Origin: Planctomycetota bacterium
Lineage (GTDB): Bacteria; Planctomycetota; Planctomycetia; Gemmatales; HRBIN36
NCBI GenBank assembly: GCA_014584395.1
Contig: JACTMY010000010.1
Location: 1-64,000, forward strand
DNA length: 64,000 bases
Direction: 5' to 3'
The notes under the pieces were generated by a model. The model was not told where the DNA came from. It did no database searches and saw only the letters and a list, made by a program, of their open reading frames with translations. Shown here piece by piece: positions 9,457-18,234 of the stretch (positions within the stretch are counted from its first letter, which is position 1; each line of letters opens with the position of its first letter). Both the position numbers and the translations under genes were made by a program.

Positions 9457-10454
9457 CTGATTCCGCACTAGGATTCCCTTCTCACCAAGATTTGGCGACG
9501 TTGTGGGAAGCCGTGCCAGGCAAACCCTACCTCAGTGTGGGCGTGGGCTGGATTCCCATTCATGTCGTGGAATTGAAGTGTCTTTGGGAAGCCCCCAACA
9601 TCACGGGACCGCTTAGCAATGCCGTGCTTCAATGTCTGAGCCGATCCGAATTAACTTTCAATGAACTCCAAAAGAGGATGAGCCTGCCCAAGCCTTGGCT
9701 GGAAGCTATTTTGTCCAGCTTGGCACGAACCGGTTTGATCACAGACCTAAACGCGGACCGCCGCTTTGCAGCGGAGCAAATCATTCGGGCAAATCCAGGA
9801 GTGAGCGCGAGCACATTTTACAAGCGGCACCTTTTTCATTTCTTTGAATGGAGTGGTGCCAATCATCCTCTGTACATCAACATTCCTCCCCAGGTAGGGG
9901 TGGCCATGCAGCAATGGACCCTCAGCAAGACCATCTCCATGGCTTACCTCGAAGAACTGATCCAACTCCCGTTAGAACAAAAAACGGCTCTGAAATTCCC
10001 ACCCCACATCAAGCAATTAGCTCTTCCCAATCTTCAGCAATTGGACTCCCTGGTGATTCATCAAATGCAATGGTTGGCGGTGCTTTGCTTGACCACGCCT
10101 GACCAATTTCAACTCTTTAGTCTCAATCCTCAGGATTGGACGCTCGGCGAGCAAAGCCCCTTCTTGCAGAAGCCATTGAGTGAGCCAGCGGCTGAAAAAA
10201 TAATCCAACTGATACCGCAACCTGACCGCAATGCCTGGGTAGGAGCATGGGAAAGCGTTCGCCGAGCGCTCACCTTGCCCCCCGCAGCCTTAGGCGACTA
10301 TCAAGAATTAGCGACCGGACCGCAAATCAATATTAAATTGCCAGCGAGCGTCGTGGATCGGCTTCATCAACAACACCAACCAACCACGCTTTGGTTAACG
10401 GCCGGGAGCGGACGTTTTCGTCGAGCCGCCCAGGCTAAACTGACAGGAAGTTGA
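9453..10454 (+). CDS. Unknown protein coupled to the helicase-like gene; possible winged-helix segment
   Basis: This encodes 333 residues from the ATG at 9453, which overlaps the upstream stop by ATGA. That overlap is why I prefer it over an earlier in-frame start at 9423. No family is recognised. Residues about 50-110 (LSNAVLQCLSRSELTFNELQKRMSL...) resemble a winged helix or DprA-like small-helix segment, with a short helix, turn and second helix ending in ARTGLI. The rest is mixed alpha/beta with Trp-rich patches. There is no signal peptide or membrane segment. Because of the overlap the protein is probably made in fixed ratio with the helicase-like ATPase and may be its partner. Function unknown. 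Confidence 0.6.
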   Translation: MTDSALGFPSHQDLATLWEAVPGKPYLSVGVGWIPIHVVELKCLWEAPNITGPLSNAVLQCLSRSELTFNELQKRMSLPKPWLEAILSSLARTGLITDLNADRRFAAEQIIRANPGVSASTFYKRHLFHFFEWSGANHPLYINIPPQVGVAMQQWTLSKTISMAYLEELIQLPLEQKTALKFPPHIKQLALPNLQQLDSLVIHQMQWLAVLCLTTPDQFQLFSLNPQDWTLGEQSPFLQKPLSEPAAEKIIQLIPQPDRNAWVGAWESVRRALTLPPAALGDYQELATGPQINIKLPASVVDRLHQQHQPTTLWLTAGSGRFRRAAQAKLTGS

Positions 10455-10573
10455 TGTTTTTCAGCCGAGTGGCAAACCGAATCGGTGCTTGTTTCGTCTT
10501 GCAGGATGGGAGAAAATCTAAGAACCTCAGTGGATGGGGTTGGTGATGACTTTTTCTTGGGGAGTGCTCAACG

Positions 10574-12754
10574 ATGAAACCTTGGCGTTTTTTAATGGCA
10601 GCTCTAACCTCCGCGGGCCTTTTGGCCCTCAGTTCCCAATGGGATCCCATTTCCGTTTTGGCTCAGCCACCAACCACGGACGCCAAAAAAACCTCGAATC
10701 AACTGCCGATCAGCCGAGTGGTTCTCTTCACGAGCGGTGTAGGCTTTTTCCAGCGTGAAGGAGAAGTGGATGGCACGCAGAAGGTGGATTTATCTTTTCC
10801 CACCTCCAACATCAACGATTTACTGAAGAGCATGGTTTTGCAGGATTTAGGCGGCGGTCAAGTCAGCGCCGTCAATTATGACAGCTCCGATCCCATCGAA
10901 AAGACGCTGAAGAGCTTTGCCATCGATTTAACCAACCATCCAAGTCTGGGCGACCTACTCAAACAAGCTCGGGGTGAAAAAATTGAAGTGATTCTGCCCC
11001 CCAGCTCAGGCAAGCCTGGCACCTTTTCCGGCACGATCATCGGGATTGAAAAGAAGAAAGTGCCTGCCCAGGAAAAAGAGAAGGAAACAGTCGAAGTGGA
11101 GTATGTCAACCTCTTCACCTCCAATGGCATCCAAAGCCTCCCTCTCAACCAGATCGACAACATCCGCTTTCTCAATCCGGCCATGGATCAGGAATTAAAG
11201 CGGGCTTTGGAAACCTTGGCCCAATCCCATGACACCCGCAAGAAAAGCGTGTCCCTTAATTTTCAAGGCAACGGCAAACGACCCGTGGTCGTGAGCTATG
11301 TCGTGGAGCATCCTATCTGGAAAACGAGCTACCGCCTGGTCATCGACAAGAACGGCAAACCCTTTCTCCAAGGCTGGGCACTGGTCGAGAACCCGACGGA
11401 TGATGATTGGAATGACGTGAAGGTCACGCTGGTTTCGGGCCGTCCCATCTCCTTCCGCATGGATCTGTATCAACCTCTCTATGTCGGCCGACCCTTGGTC
11501 GAACCGGAGTTGTTTGCTTCCCTCCGCCCCCCTACCTACAGCAGCGCCATGGACGCCAAGGACAAAGCAACACCTACACGCACCACCGATGCCCGCCGCG
11601 CCGGCCGGCCACCAGCGTCAGGAAACGCTGTGGGCGGGTTTGCAACGCCACCGTCCGCGCCGATGGAAGCCGATGCGGCTGGAATGGCCGAGCACCTCGG
11701 CCGCATGCGCGGCAAGGAACTGCTGGATCAAGATAAACCCACGTCAACCATCGAACTGGGTCAAGGAGTCATGTCGGCCGCCACGGCTACGGAAATGGGC
11801 GACTTTTTCCAATACGCCATCAGCCAACCGGTCACCATTGCCCGCCAAAAATCGGCCATGTTGCCGATCATCAACCAGAACATCGAAGGATCGAAAATCA
11901 GCATCTACAACCAAAGCGTGCACGCCAAATATCCGCTCCTTGGCTTGCGGTTGAAGAACACCAGCGGTTTGCATTTGATGCAAGGGCCGATCACCGTGTT
12001 TGAGGGAAATAGTTATTCCGGGGATGCGCGGATCATGGATTTGGTCCCCAACGAGGAGCGCTTGCTCAGCTATGCCATTGATCTTTCGACAGAAGTCGAA
12101 CCCGTTTACACGGGTGTCCCCGACCAAATCAGCGCCATCAAGATCGTGAAGGGAGTGATGCAAGTCACGAGCAAGGCGCGCATGACCCACGCTTACAACA
12201 TCAAGAACCGCGACGACAAAACGCGCAAGCTGGTCATCGAACACCCCTTCCGCGCCGATTGGAACCTGGTTTCGCCGAACAAGGCCTCTGAGCGCAGCCG
12301 TGAAGTCTATCGCTTTGAGCAAACAGTGGAAGCAGGTCAAACCGCCAAGTTGGAAGTCACCGAGGAGCAAGAACGAAGAAACTTCATTGCGATCACGGAT
12401 CTGCAGGACGACCAAACGATTCGCTTTTATCTGAGCCAATCCGCGATGACGCCCAAGGTCAGGGAAGCCGTTACGCGAGCCATCGAACTGCGATCCGCCA
12501 TGGCGGCCACGCAGCGTCAACGAATGGAAATGGAACAACAGCTCAACGCCATTCGCGAGGATCAGTCCCGCTTGCGGGCCAACATGCGCGAAGTGCCCAA
12601 CACGTCGGCGGCCTATCGGCGCTATTTGGAAAAGTTCGATAAACAAGAAACCGACATCGAACGGCTCCAAGAACAGATCAAGTCACTTCGGGCCGAGGAA
12701 AATACCAAACGCCAGGAGTTTGAAAAGTTCTTGATGAATTTGAACGTCGATTAA
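10574..12754 (+). CDS. DUF4139 domain-containing exported protein
   Basis: This encodes 726 residues. The N-terminal signal peptide (about 1-31) ends in VLA-Q. After about residue 45 comes ISRVVLFTSGVGFFQREGEV, the start typical of DUF4139 (mucoidy-inhibitor-A-like) proteins of planctomycetes. A central beta-rich region includes PIWKTSYRLVID and GWALVENPTDDDWNDVKVTLVSGRP, the hallmark DUF4139 block. A low-complexity Ala/Pro/Gly segment lies at about 335-375. The C-terminal about 90 residues form a coiled coil (AATQRQRMEMEQQ...LQEQIKSLRAEE). It probably acts in the cell envelope; the biochemical function of the family is unknown. GGGGAG about 11 bases upstream of the ATG may be the ribosome-binding site. 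Confidence 0.8.
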   Translation: MKPWRFLMAALTSAGLLALSSQWDPISVLAQPPTTDAKKTSNQLPISRVVLFTSGVGFFQREGEVDGTQKVDLSFPTSNINDLLKSMVLQDLGGGQVSAVNYDSSDPIEKTLKSFAIDLTNHPSLGDLLKQARGEKIEVILPPSSGKPGTFSGTIIGIEKKKVPAQEKEKETVEVEYVNLFTSNGIQSLPLNQIDNIRFLNPAMDQELKRALETLAQSHDTRKKSVSLNFQGNGKRPVVVSYVVEHPIWKTSYRLVIDKNGKPFLQGWALVENPTDDDWNDVKVTLVSGRPISFRMDLYQPLYVGRPLVEPELFASLRPPTYSSAMDAKDKATPTRTTDARRAGRPPASGNAVGGFATPPSAPMEADAAGMAEHLGRMRGKELLDQDKPTSTIELGQGVMSAATATEMGDFFQYAISQPVTIARQKSAMLPIINQNIEGSKISIYNQSVHAKYPLLGLRLKNTSGLHLMQGPITVFEGNSYSGDARIMDLVPNEERLLSYAIDLSTEVEPVYTGVPDQISAIKIVKGVMQVTSKARMTHAYNIKNRDDKTRKLVIEHPFRADWNLVSPNKASERSREVYRFEQTVEAGQTAKLEVTEEQERRNFIAITDLQDDQTIRFYLSQSAMTPKVREAVTRAIELRSAMAATQRQRMEMEQQLNAIREDQSRLRANMREVPNTSAAYRRYLEKFDKQETDIERLQEQIKSLRAEENTKRQEFEKFLMNLNVD

Positions 12755-12924
12755 TCGGTTCGCTTTTGAACTCGGCCCTCAAGACGAGCGCTTTTGACCT
12801 GGTCAAGATCGTTCGTCTTTTTATTTCCCTCCCACGGACGCCTTGCGAACGCCGCCGCGCGGCGATACATTGAGGTGAAGAGTGACGTACGGATGGAACT
12901 TCGCGCCGCATGAGGAGAAGGTGC

Positions 12925-13587
12925 ATGAAACTGTTCCTCGACACCGCCAACGTGGACGAGATCAAACAAGCCGTGGATTGGGGCATTCTCGACGGCGTGA
13001 CCACCAATCCAACCTTGGTCGCAAAGTCAGGACGCCCCCATCATCAAGTGATTGAAGAAATCTGCAAACTCGTGGACGGGCCGATCAGCGCCGAAACGAC
13101 GAGTTTGGAAGCAGAGGGCATCCTTTCCCAGGGTCGCGAATTGGCTTCGATTCATGAAAATGTCGTCGTGAAAGTCCCCGTCATGCGCGAAGGGCTCAAG
13201 GCCGTCCGTCTCCTGGCGGAAGAGGGGATACGCTGCAACGTCACCCTTTGCTTTCAACCTCTCCAAGCTTTATTGGCCGCCAAAGTGGGAGCCTACATCA
13301 TCAGCCCCTTTGTCGACCGCATGAACCGCGTGGGCGAGAACGGCTTTGAAGTCGTCGAGCGCATCAAGCAAATTTATGAAAACTACCAGTTCGACACCTT
13401 GATCCTGGCAGCGAGCATTCGCAGCCCTTTGACCGTGCTGCAAGCGGCCTTGGCGGGCGCCGATATCTGCACGATGCCCTTTGAGGTGTTGTCCATGCTG
13501 TATCAGCATCCCATGACGGAACAAGGAATCGAGATTTTCCTCAAGGACGCAGCCAAGATCCCGGCGTTGCAAGCCGTTCGTTCTTAA
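12925..13587 (+). CDS. tal: Transaldolase (TalC/Fsa-type short transaldolase)
   Basis: This encodes 220 residues, the usual size for the short TalC/Fsa subfamily. It transfers a dihydroxyacetone unit in the non-oxidative pentose phosphate pathway. Visible motifs are LFLDTAN at the start, DGVTTNPTL, the Schiff-base lysine in VVVKVPV, and NVTLCFQPLQALLAAKVGA with ISPFVDR. The ISAETTS segment carries Glu where fructose-6-phosphate aldolase has Gln, favouring transaldolase over aldolase activity. The ATG at 12925 follows GAGGAGAAGG at ideal spacing; an upstream in-frame ATG at 12910 overlaps that site and is less likely. It heads a compact plus-strand run with aroDE, aroK, prepilin peptidase, hisH, hisA and an EF-G paralogue, so erythrose-4-phosphate supply sits next to shikimate genes. 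Confidence 0.88.
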   Translation: MKLFLDTANVDEIKQAVDWGILDGVTTNPTLVAKSGRPHHQVIEEICKLVDGPISAETTSLEAEGILSQGRELASIHENVVVKVPVMREGLKAVRLLAEEGIRCNVTLCFQPLQALLAAKVGAYIISPFVDRMNRVGENGFEVVERIKQIYENYQFDTLILAASIRSPLTVLQAALAGADICTMPFEVLSMLYQHPMTEQGIEIFLKDAAKIPALQAVRS

Positions 13588-13611
13588 ACCGATTCGCGGG
13601 TTGTCTTATCC

Positions 13612-15126
13612 ATGATTTGCGTGAGCATTGGTCGAACGCGCCACAAAATGTTGCTGGCGGAAATCCATGAGGCCGCCAAGCAAGGCGCCCAGATGATCGA
13701 GCTGCGGCTCGACTTCATCCCGCGCGCGCTCGACTTTCACCGCATCCTTGAATACAAGCCCTGCCCTTTTGTGGCCACGCTGCGCCGCCAGCAGGACGGC
13801 GGCCGGTTTGCGGGCAAGGAAGAACAGCGGCTCATGCTCATGAGGCAGATCATCGCCAGCGGGCAGTTTGAATGGATCGACCTCGAAACGGACGTCGCCG
13901 ATCAGATTCGCCGCTTTGGCAAGACCAAACGCATCATCAGTTATCACAACCTCAAGGAAATGCCGACCGATTTGGAGCGCATCTTTGTCAAGATGATCAA
14001 TCAGGATCCGGACGTCGTTAAAATTGCCGTCCGGGCCGAGCATCCCCTGGACAACCTGCGCGTGATGGAATTGAGTCAAAAGACCAAGGTGCCGACGGTA
14101 GCTTTTTGCCTGGGCGATATGGGAGTGCCAAGCCGCATCCTGGCCGGAAAGTTCGGGGCGCCGTTTTCCTATGCCGCTTTCAATAAGGAGCGCGGCATTG
14201 CGCCGGGCATCTTATCATACGATGAAATGAAACATGTCTACCATTATGATCAAATCAATTCAGCCACTCAAGTGTTTGCGGTGATCGGCGACCCCGTCGC
14301 GCAGAGTCTGAGTCCCCTTGTGCACAACGTGGCGTTCCGCAAACTCGGCATGAACGCGGTTTATGTGCCGATTCGCGTCCCCCGGCCTGACTTGGAATCC
14401 ACCTTGGATGGCATGAAGCGCTTGCCCATTCACGGCTACAGTGTGACGATTCCCCATAAGGAAACAGTGGTCGAGATGGCTTCGGACCGGGAAGGTCTCG
14501 TGCAGGCATGCAAATCAGCCAATACCTTGATCCCCAACGTCGAAAAAAGTTTCACGGCTTACAATACGGACAGCGAGGCCGCCATCCAAGCTCTGCAAGA
14601 AGGCATGGCGGGCATGGTGGGCGCGGGCAATCTCGCGGGCAGAACCATCTTGATTCTCGGAGCGGGCGGCACGGCCCGAACGCTGGCCTACGCTTTGCAC
14701 CGCCGGGGGGCGCTGCTCTACATCTCCAACCGCACGGACAACAAAGCACAGCATCTTGCGGAAGAGATCGGCTGCCGCTATTGCGACTGGACGGCGCGCA
14801 ACGCCGTGGTCGCCGAGATTTTCATTAACTGTACCCCGGTGGGTATGCATCCGAACGTGGACGAAAGTCCCTTGCATCCGAGCGTATTCAAGCCGGGCAT
14901 CGTCGTCATGGACGTGGTCTATCATCCCGAGACGACACTGCTGATCCGTCAGGCCAGGGAGCGCGGGTGCCGGACGATCACGGGCGTTTCCATGTTCATT
15001 CATCAAGCGGCCAGGCAATTTCAACTCTTCACCAATTGCGAACCTCCCGTCCAGGACATGACGTCAGCGTTGCGTCGTGCCTTGTCGCCGTTGACCGTGG
15101 CGGAACATGAACCCGAACCCGTCTAA
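13612..15126 (+). CDS. aroDE: Bifunctional 3-dehydroquinate dehydratase (type I) / shikimate dehydrogenase
   Basis: This encodes 504 residues, a fusion of AroD and AroE catalysing steps 3 and 4 of the shikimate pathway. Residues about 1-215 are type I dehydroquinase: MIELRLDFI, catalytic His112 in IISYHNLKE, Schiff-base Lys in DVVKIAV, and GDMGVPSR. Residues about 220-495 are shikimate dehydrogenase: VIGDPVAQSLSPLVHN, the catalytic Lys in SVTIPHKE, YNTDSEA, and the NADP loop LGAGGTARTLA. The same fusion order is found in plants and in planctomycetes and chlamydiae. It overlaps aroK by 20 bases. A second, catalytically damaged homologue lies at 61022-62524. One oddity is that the usual PGQ near the end of the AroD domain reads PGI here. 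Confidence 0.93.
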   Translation: MICVSIGRTRHKMLLAEIHEAAKQGAQMIELRLDFIPRALDFHRILEYKPCPFVATLRRQQDGGRFAGKEEQRLMLMRQIIASGQFEWIDLETDVADQIRRFGKTKRIISYHNLKEMPTDLERIFVKMINQDPDVVKIAVRAEHPLDNLRVMELSQKTKVPTVAFCLGDMGVPSRILAGKFGAPFSYAAFNKERGIAPGILSYDEMKHVYHYDQINSATQVFAVIGDPVAQSLSPLVHNVAFRKLGMNAVYVPIRVPRPDLESTLDGMKRLPIHGYSVTIPHKETVVEMASDREGLVQACKSANTLIPNVEKSFTAYNTDSEAAIQALQEGMAGMVGAGNLAGRTILILGAGGTARTLAYALHRRGALLYISNRTDNKAQHLAEEIGCRYCDWTARNAVVAEIFINCTPVGMHPNVDESPLHPSVFKPGIVVMDVVYHPETTLLIRQARERGCRTITGVSMFIHQAARQFQLFTNCEPPVQDMTSALRRALSPLTVAEHEPEPV

Positions 15127-15658
15127 GCATGTTTTTCTCATTGGGCTTCGGGGGAGCGGTAAATCCACCTTGGCGCCGCTGCTGGCGGATCGCTGGCATA
15201 GGCCTTGGCATGACACGGATGTTGAAATCATGAAGCAGACAGGTCAATCGATTCGAGCGATCATAGAAACCCAAGGCGAAGAAGCTTTCCGCGATTTAGA
15301 AAGCGCGTGTCTGGAGCGCTTGATCTGCGGGCCATCGTCCGTCATGGCCACTGGAGGAGGCATGATCCTCAGGGATTCGAATCGCAGCATCATGCGTCAA
15401 GGGGGTTGGGTGATTTGGCTTCACGCCTCCATCGACACATTATGGGAGCGCATCCATCGTGATGAACTGAGCCACGACACGCGCCCCCCCCTCTCCGACC
15501 AGCCCGGCCGAGATGAATTGCAATCGCAGATTCAATCCAGGCTGCCATTGTATGATGCCTGCGCCGATCTTATGCTAGACACCACCAATAACGACCCCGC
15601 TACCCTTGTGAACCTCATCGAGAAACATCGACCATCATGGATTCCATGTTCGATATAA
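15107..15658 (+). CDS. aroK: Shikimate kinase
   Basis: This encodes 183 residues and phosphorylates shikimate at the 3-OH with ATP. A Walker A motif IGLRGSGKST lies at about residues 12-21. DTDVEIMKQTG is the shikimate-binding Asp region, EEAFRDLES matches the FR-x-x-E motif, ATGGGMILR is the Gly-rich substrate loop, and the adenine-binding lid region contains RPPL. It starts inside aroDE (20-base overlap) and ends inside the prepilin peptidase gene (22-base overlap), so translational coupling is likely. Family length and motifs are complete. Confidence 0.92.
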   Translation: MNPNPSKHVFLIGLRGSGKSTLAPLLADRWHRPWHDTDVEIMKQTGQSIRAIIETQGEEAFRDLESACLERLICGPSSVMATGGGMILRDSNRSIMRQGGWVIWLHASIDTLWERIHRDELSHDTRPPLSDQPGRDELQSQIQSRLPLYDACADLMLDTTNNDPATLVNLIEKHRPSWIPCSI

Positions 15659-16764
15659 CCAACTTCATGCATCGTCCCTTGCAAACGCCTTGGCTGCTCG
15701 CTCCCGCGGTGTTTATCCTGGGGGCCATCGTGGGCAGCCTCCTCAACGTATGCATTTATCGCTTGCCTCTGGAAAAGAGCATTTTTTGGCCCAGTTCGCG
15801 ATGCATGAACTGCCTGACTTCATTACGCTGGTACGACAACATTCCCCTTTTGAGCTATTACCTGCTCAAGGGGCAATGCCGGTATTGTGGGGCCAAATTT
15901 TCTTCGCGGTATTTCTGGATCGAATGCTTCACGGGTCTTGTTTTCGCGGGTCTGTTTATCTATTACTTGGGGTTGAATGACCAGATCATCGATGCACTCG
16001 GGGCGCAGAATGCTTATAGGGGAGTGAGCGATCCGTCTCTGCTTTTGATGTCGGTCTATGCGTTTCTCTTTTGCTGTTTCCTGATCGTGGTCACCTTCAC
16101 GGACATGGATCATCGCGAGATTCCCTTAAGCGTCACCATCCCTGGGACCATCTTGGGTTTGGCTTTGGGCGTTCTGGCGCCATATCCTTGGCCCCTGGCG
16201 TGGACGCCGCCCCTTGGCGCAATGTTTGGCGGCCAGTTCGCGACTCCGGAACAAATTTTTATTCTTCCTTTGGCTTGGCAGCCTTGGCCCTATTGGATGC
16301 CTACGTCGGAATGGTTTCCCATGCATTCCTGGCAACTGGGCCTGATGACTTCCGTCATCGGAGCCCTCGTCGGTACTGGCCTGGTACGCGCCATTCGCTG
16401 GATCTTTTCTTGGGGTTTTGGCAAGGAAGCCATGGGGATAGGCGACGCGGATTTAATGATGATGATTGGAGCGTTTTTAGGCTGGCAAGCTGTGCTCTTG
16501 GTGTTTATCCTGGGCGTCTTCATTGCCATGAGTTATGCCTTGTGCATTTTCGTCCTAAACCGCGGCAGGGAATTACCCTTTGGTCCCTTTTTAACCCTGG
16601 CGACCGCGCTCCTACTCTGGTCCCCCTTGCCTATGCATACGGTATCGCAAAAGATCTTCTTTGACGGCTTGTTCTTGTTGATGATGGGTAGCGTCGGCGC
16701 GATTTTGGCCCTCTTGATGGCCTTTGGCATTCGCATCTTTCGCTTTATTCGAATGGCAACCTAA
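15637..16764 (+). CDS. pilD: Prepilin peptidase / N-methyltransferase (A24 family)
   Basis: This encodes 375 residues of an inner-membrane aspartic peptidase that cleaves and N-methylates type IV pilin and type II pseudopilin precursors. The first membrane segment contains GAIVGSLLNVCIYRLP. The cytoplasmic methyltransferase loop has two CxxC pairs (CMNC and CRYC). The catalytic Asps are in TFTDMDHREIP and in GIGDADLMM, the G-x-G-D motif. There are about seven further hydrophobic helices. Longer than E. coli enzymes because of a roughly 60-residue Trp/Pro-rich insertion between the two Asps. It overlaps aroK, and hisH starts 2 bases after its stop, though its function is unrelated to amino-acid synthesis. 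Planctomycetes use such peptidases for pseudopilin-like proteins. Confidence 0.92.
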   Translation: MDSMFDITNFMHRPLQTPWLLAPAVFILGAIVGSLLNVCIYRLPLEKSIFWPSSRCMNCLTSLRWYDNIPLLSYYLLKGQCRYCGAKFSSRYFWIECFTGLVFAGLFIYYLGLNDQIIDALGAQNAYRGVSDPSLLLMSVYAFLFCCFLIVVTFTDMDHREIPLSVTIPGTILGLALGVLAPYPWPLAWTPPLGAMFGGQFATPEQIFILPLAWQPWPYWMPTSEWFPMHSWQLGLMTSVIGALVGTGLVRAIRWIFSWGFGKEAMGIGDADLMMMIGAFLGWQAVLLVFILGVFIAMSYALCIFVLNRGRELPFGPFLTLATALLLWSPLPMHTVSQKIFFDGLFLLMMGSVGAILALLMAFGIRIFRFIRMAT

Positions 16765-16766
16765 TC

Positions 16767-17384
16767 ATGCGCTTGGTCATTGTCGATTACGGCATGGGCA
16801 ATCTGCGGAGCGTGCAAAAAGCTTTTGAAAAAGTGGGGGCCCAAGCACACATCAGCAATGATCCCAGCTTCATCGCCCAAGCCAAGATGCTGGTCCTGCC
16901 TGGCGTTGGAGCCTTTGCCGATGCCATCGCTTCCTTGAGACAACTTCGTCTCGATCGCGTCATCAAAGAGCATGTTCGAGCGGATCGTCCCTTTTTGGGC
17001 ATCTGTCTCGGCTATCAACTTCTATTTACTACCTCATATGAAGATGGTGAACACCAAGGCCTCGATCTGTTTCCAGGCCGAGTCGTTCCATTTCGAACCG
17101 ACACTCCTGATAAAGTTCCTCACATGGGCTGGAACACGACCCGAGGCCGATTCACCTCGGGGACGATATTTAAGGAGGTGCCTAATGAGGCATGGTTTTA
17201 TTTTGTGCATGGCTACTATGTCGAGCCAACCATTTCCTATCAGATCGCCCTTGAGACCGAGCATGCTGGGGTAACGTTTGCCGCCGGCTTTGCCAACGGT
17301 CGCATTTTCGGCACCCAATTCCACCCAGAAAAAAGCCAACAGCTTGGCCTTTCCATTCTTCACAGATTCAACACGCTGTGTTAA
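16767..17384 (+). CDS. hisH: Imidazole glycerol phosphate synthase, glutaminase subunit
   Basis: This encodes 205 residues, the class I glutamine amidotransferase subunit that feeds ammonia to HisF in histidine synthesis. VDYGMGNLRSV is at the N-terminus, PGVGAF forms the oxyanion region, the nucleophile Cys is in FLGICLGYQLLF, and the His/Glu pair is in GTQFHPEKSQ. All catalytic residues are present and the length is normal. It starts 2 bases after the prepilin peptidase stop, and hisA follows after 17 bases. hisF is not in this window. Confidence 0.94.
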   Translation: MRLVIVDYGMGNLRSVQKAFEKVGAQAHISNDPSFIAQAKMLVLPGVGAFADAIASLRQLRLDRVIKEHVRADRPFLGICLGYQLLFTTSYEDGEHQGLDLFPGRVVPFRTDTPDKVPHMGWNTTRGRFTSGTIFKEVPNEAWFYFVHGYYVEPTISYQIALETEHAGVTFAAGFANGRIFGTQFHPEKSQQLGLSILHRFNTLC

Positions 17385-17401
17385 AGTAATCATCTCCAGA
17401 C

Positions 17402-18199
17402 TTGGTCGGAAATGGAACCACAAACGTGATCTTGCTTCCAGCCATAGACCTGCGCGATGGCCGATGCGTTCGGCTGCGACAAGGCGATTTTCAACAGGAA
17501 ACGACTTACTCTGAAGACCCCATTCAAGTGGCCAAGGAGTGGGTTCGCCGCGGGGCGCAGGCTCTGCACCTGGTCGATCTGGACGGAGCCAAGGCAGGTC
17601 ATCCGGTCAACACAAGCGCCATCGCAGCCATTTGCCGCGCCGTCGCTGTTCCTTGTCAATGGGGAGGGGGACTGCGCACCCAGGAGCATATCGAAACGGC
17701 TTTCAAGATTGGAGTCCAGCGAGCCATCGTCGGCACGCGCGCAGTGAAGGAGCCCACCTGGCTGCAAAGCATGGCGGAATTGTTTCCACAACAAATCATG
17801 TTGGGTTTGGACGTCAAGGATGGCCAGGTGGCCACGCATGGTTGGCTGGAAGTGCATCTTGCGGACCCTATGGCCTTCGTTAAGCAAGTTGAACCTTTCC
17901 CCTTGGCGGGACTCGTGTTCACCGATGTGAGCAAGGATGGCATGTTGGCCGGGCCTAATTGGTCGGCCTTGGAAACCTTGATCCAGAAGACCAGCCTGCC
18001 GATCTACGCCTCGGGCGGCATTACGACGCTCAACGATGTGGTGCGGCTTGGGCAGCTTCCCCTGGCGGGGTGCATCGTAGGGCGTGCCTTATACGAAGGA
18101 ACCTTACAACTCGAGGATGCCTTGGCCACCATTGTTTCCCGGTGCGTCGAAGCGAGCGCGGACGCATCCCTATCCATTCAATCGAGGTGTGTCCCTTAG
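17402..18199 (+). CDS. hisA: Phosphoribosylformimino-5-aminoimidazole carboxamide ribotide isomerase
   Basis: This encodes up to 265 residues of a TIM-barrel isomerase of histidine biosynthesis. LLPAIDLRDGRCVRLRQGDF carries the first catalytic Asp and phosphate site. LHLVDLDGAKAG, QWGGGLRT, VGTRAV, GLDVKDG, FTDVSKDGML (second catalytic Asp region) and YASGGI follow in the expected order. The start is uncertain: TTG at 17402 or GTG at 17426, and the latter aligns better with the family N-terminus. Neither has a strong ribosome-binding site. The C-terminus has about 15 extra residues. It lies between hisH and the EF-G-like gene on the same strand. Confidence 0.92.
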   Translation: MVGNGTTNVILLPAIDLRDGRCVRLRQGDFQQETTYSEDPIQVAKEWVRRGAQALHLVDLDGAKAGHPVNTSAIAAICRAVAVPCQWGGGLRTQEHIETAFKIGVQRAIVGTRAVKEPTWLQSMAELFPQQIMLGLDVKDGQVATHGWLEVHLADPMAFVKQVEPFPLAGLVFTDVSKDGMLAGPNWSALETLIQKTSLPIYASGGITTLNDVVRLGQLPLAGCIVGRALYEGTLQLEDALATIVSRCVEASADASLSIQSRCVP

Positions 18200-18234
18200 C
18201 GCTCGACGCACCGTACCTTTCATTCGAGGACCTC

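Noticed and set aside
17959-18234. N-terminal extension of the EF-G-like gene
   Set aside because: It overlaps hisA out of frame. The family start with a CGAGGA site lies at 18235.
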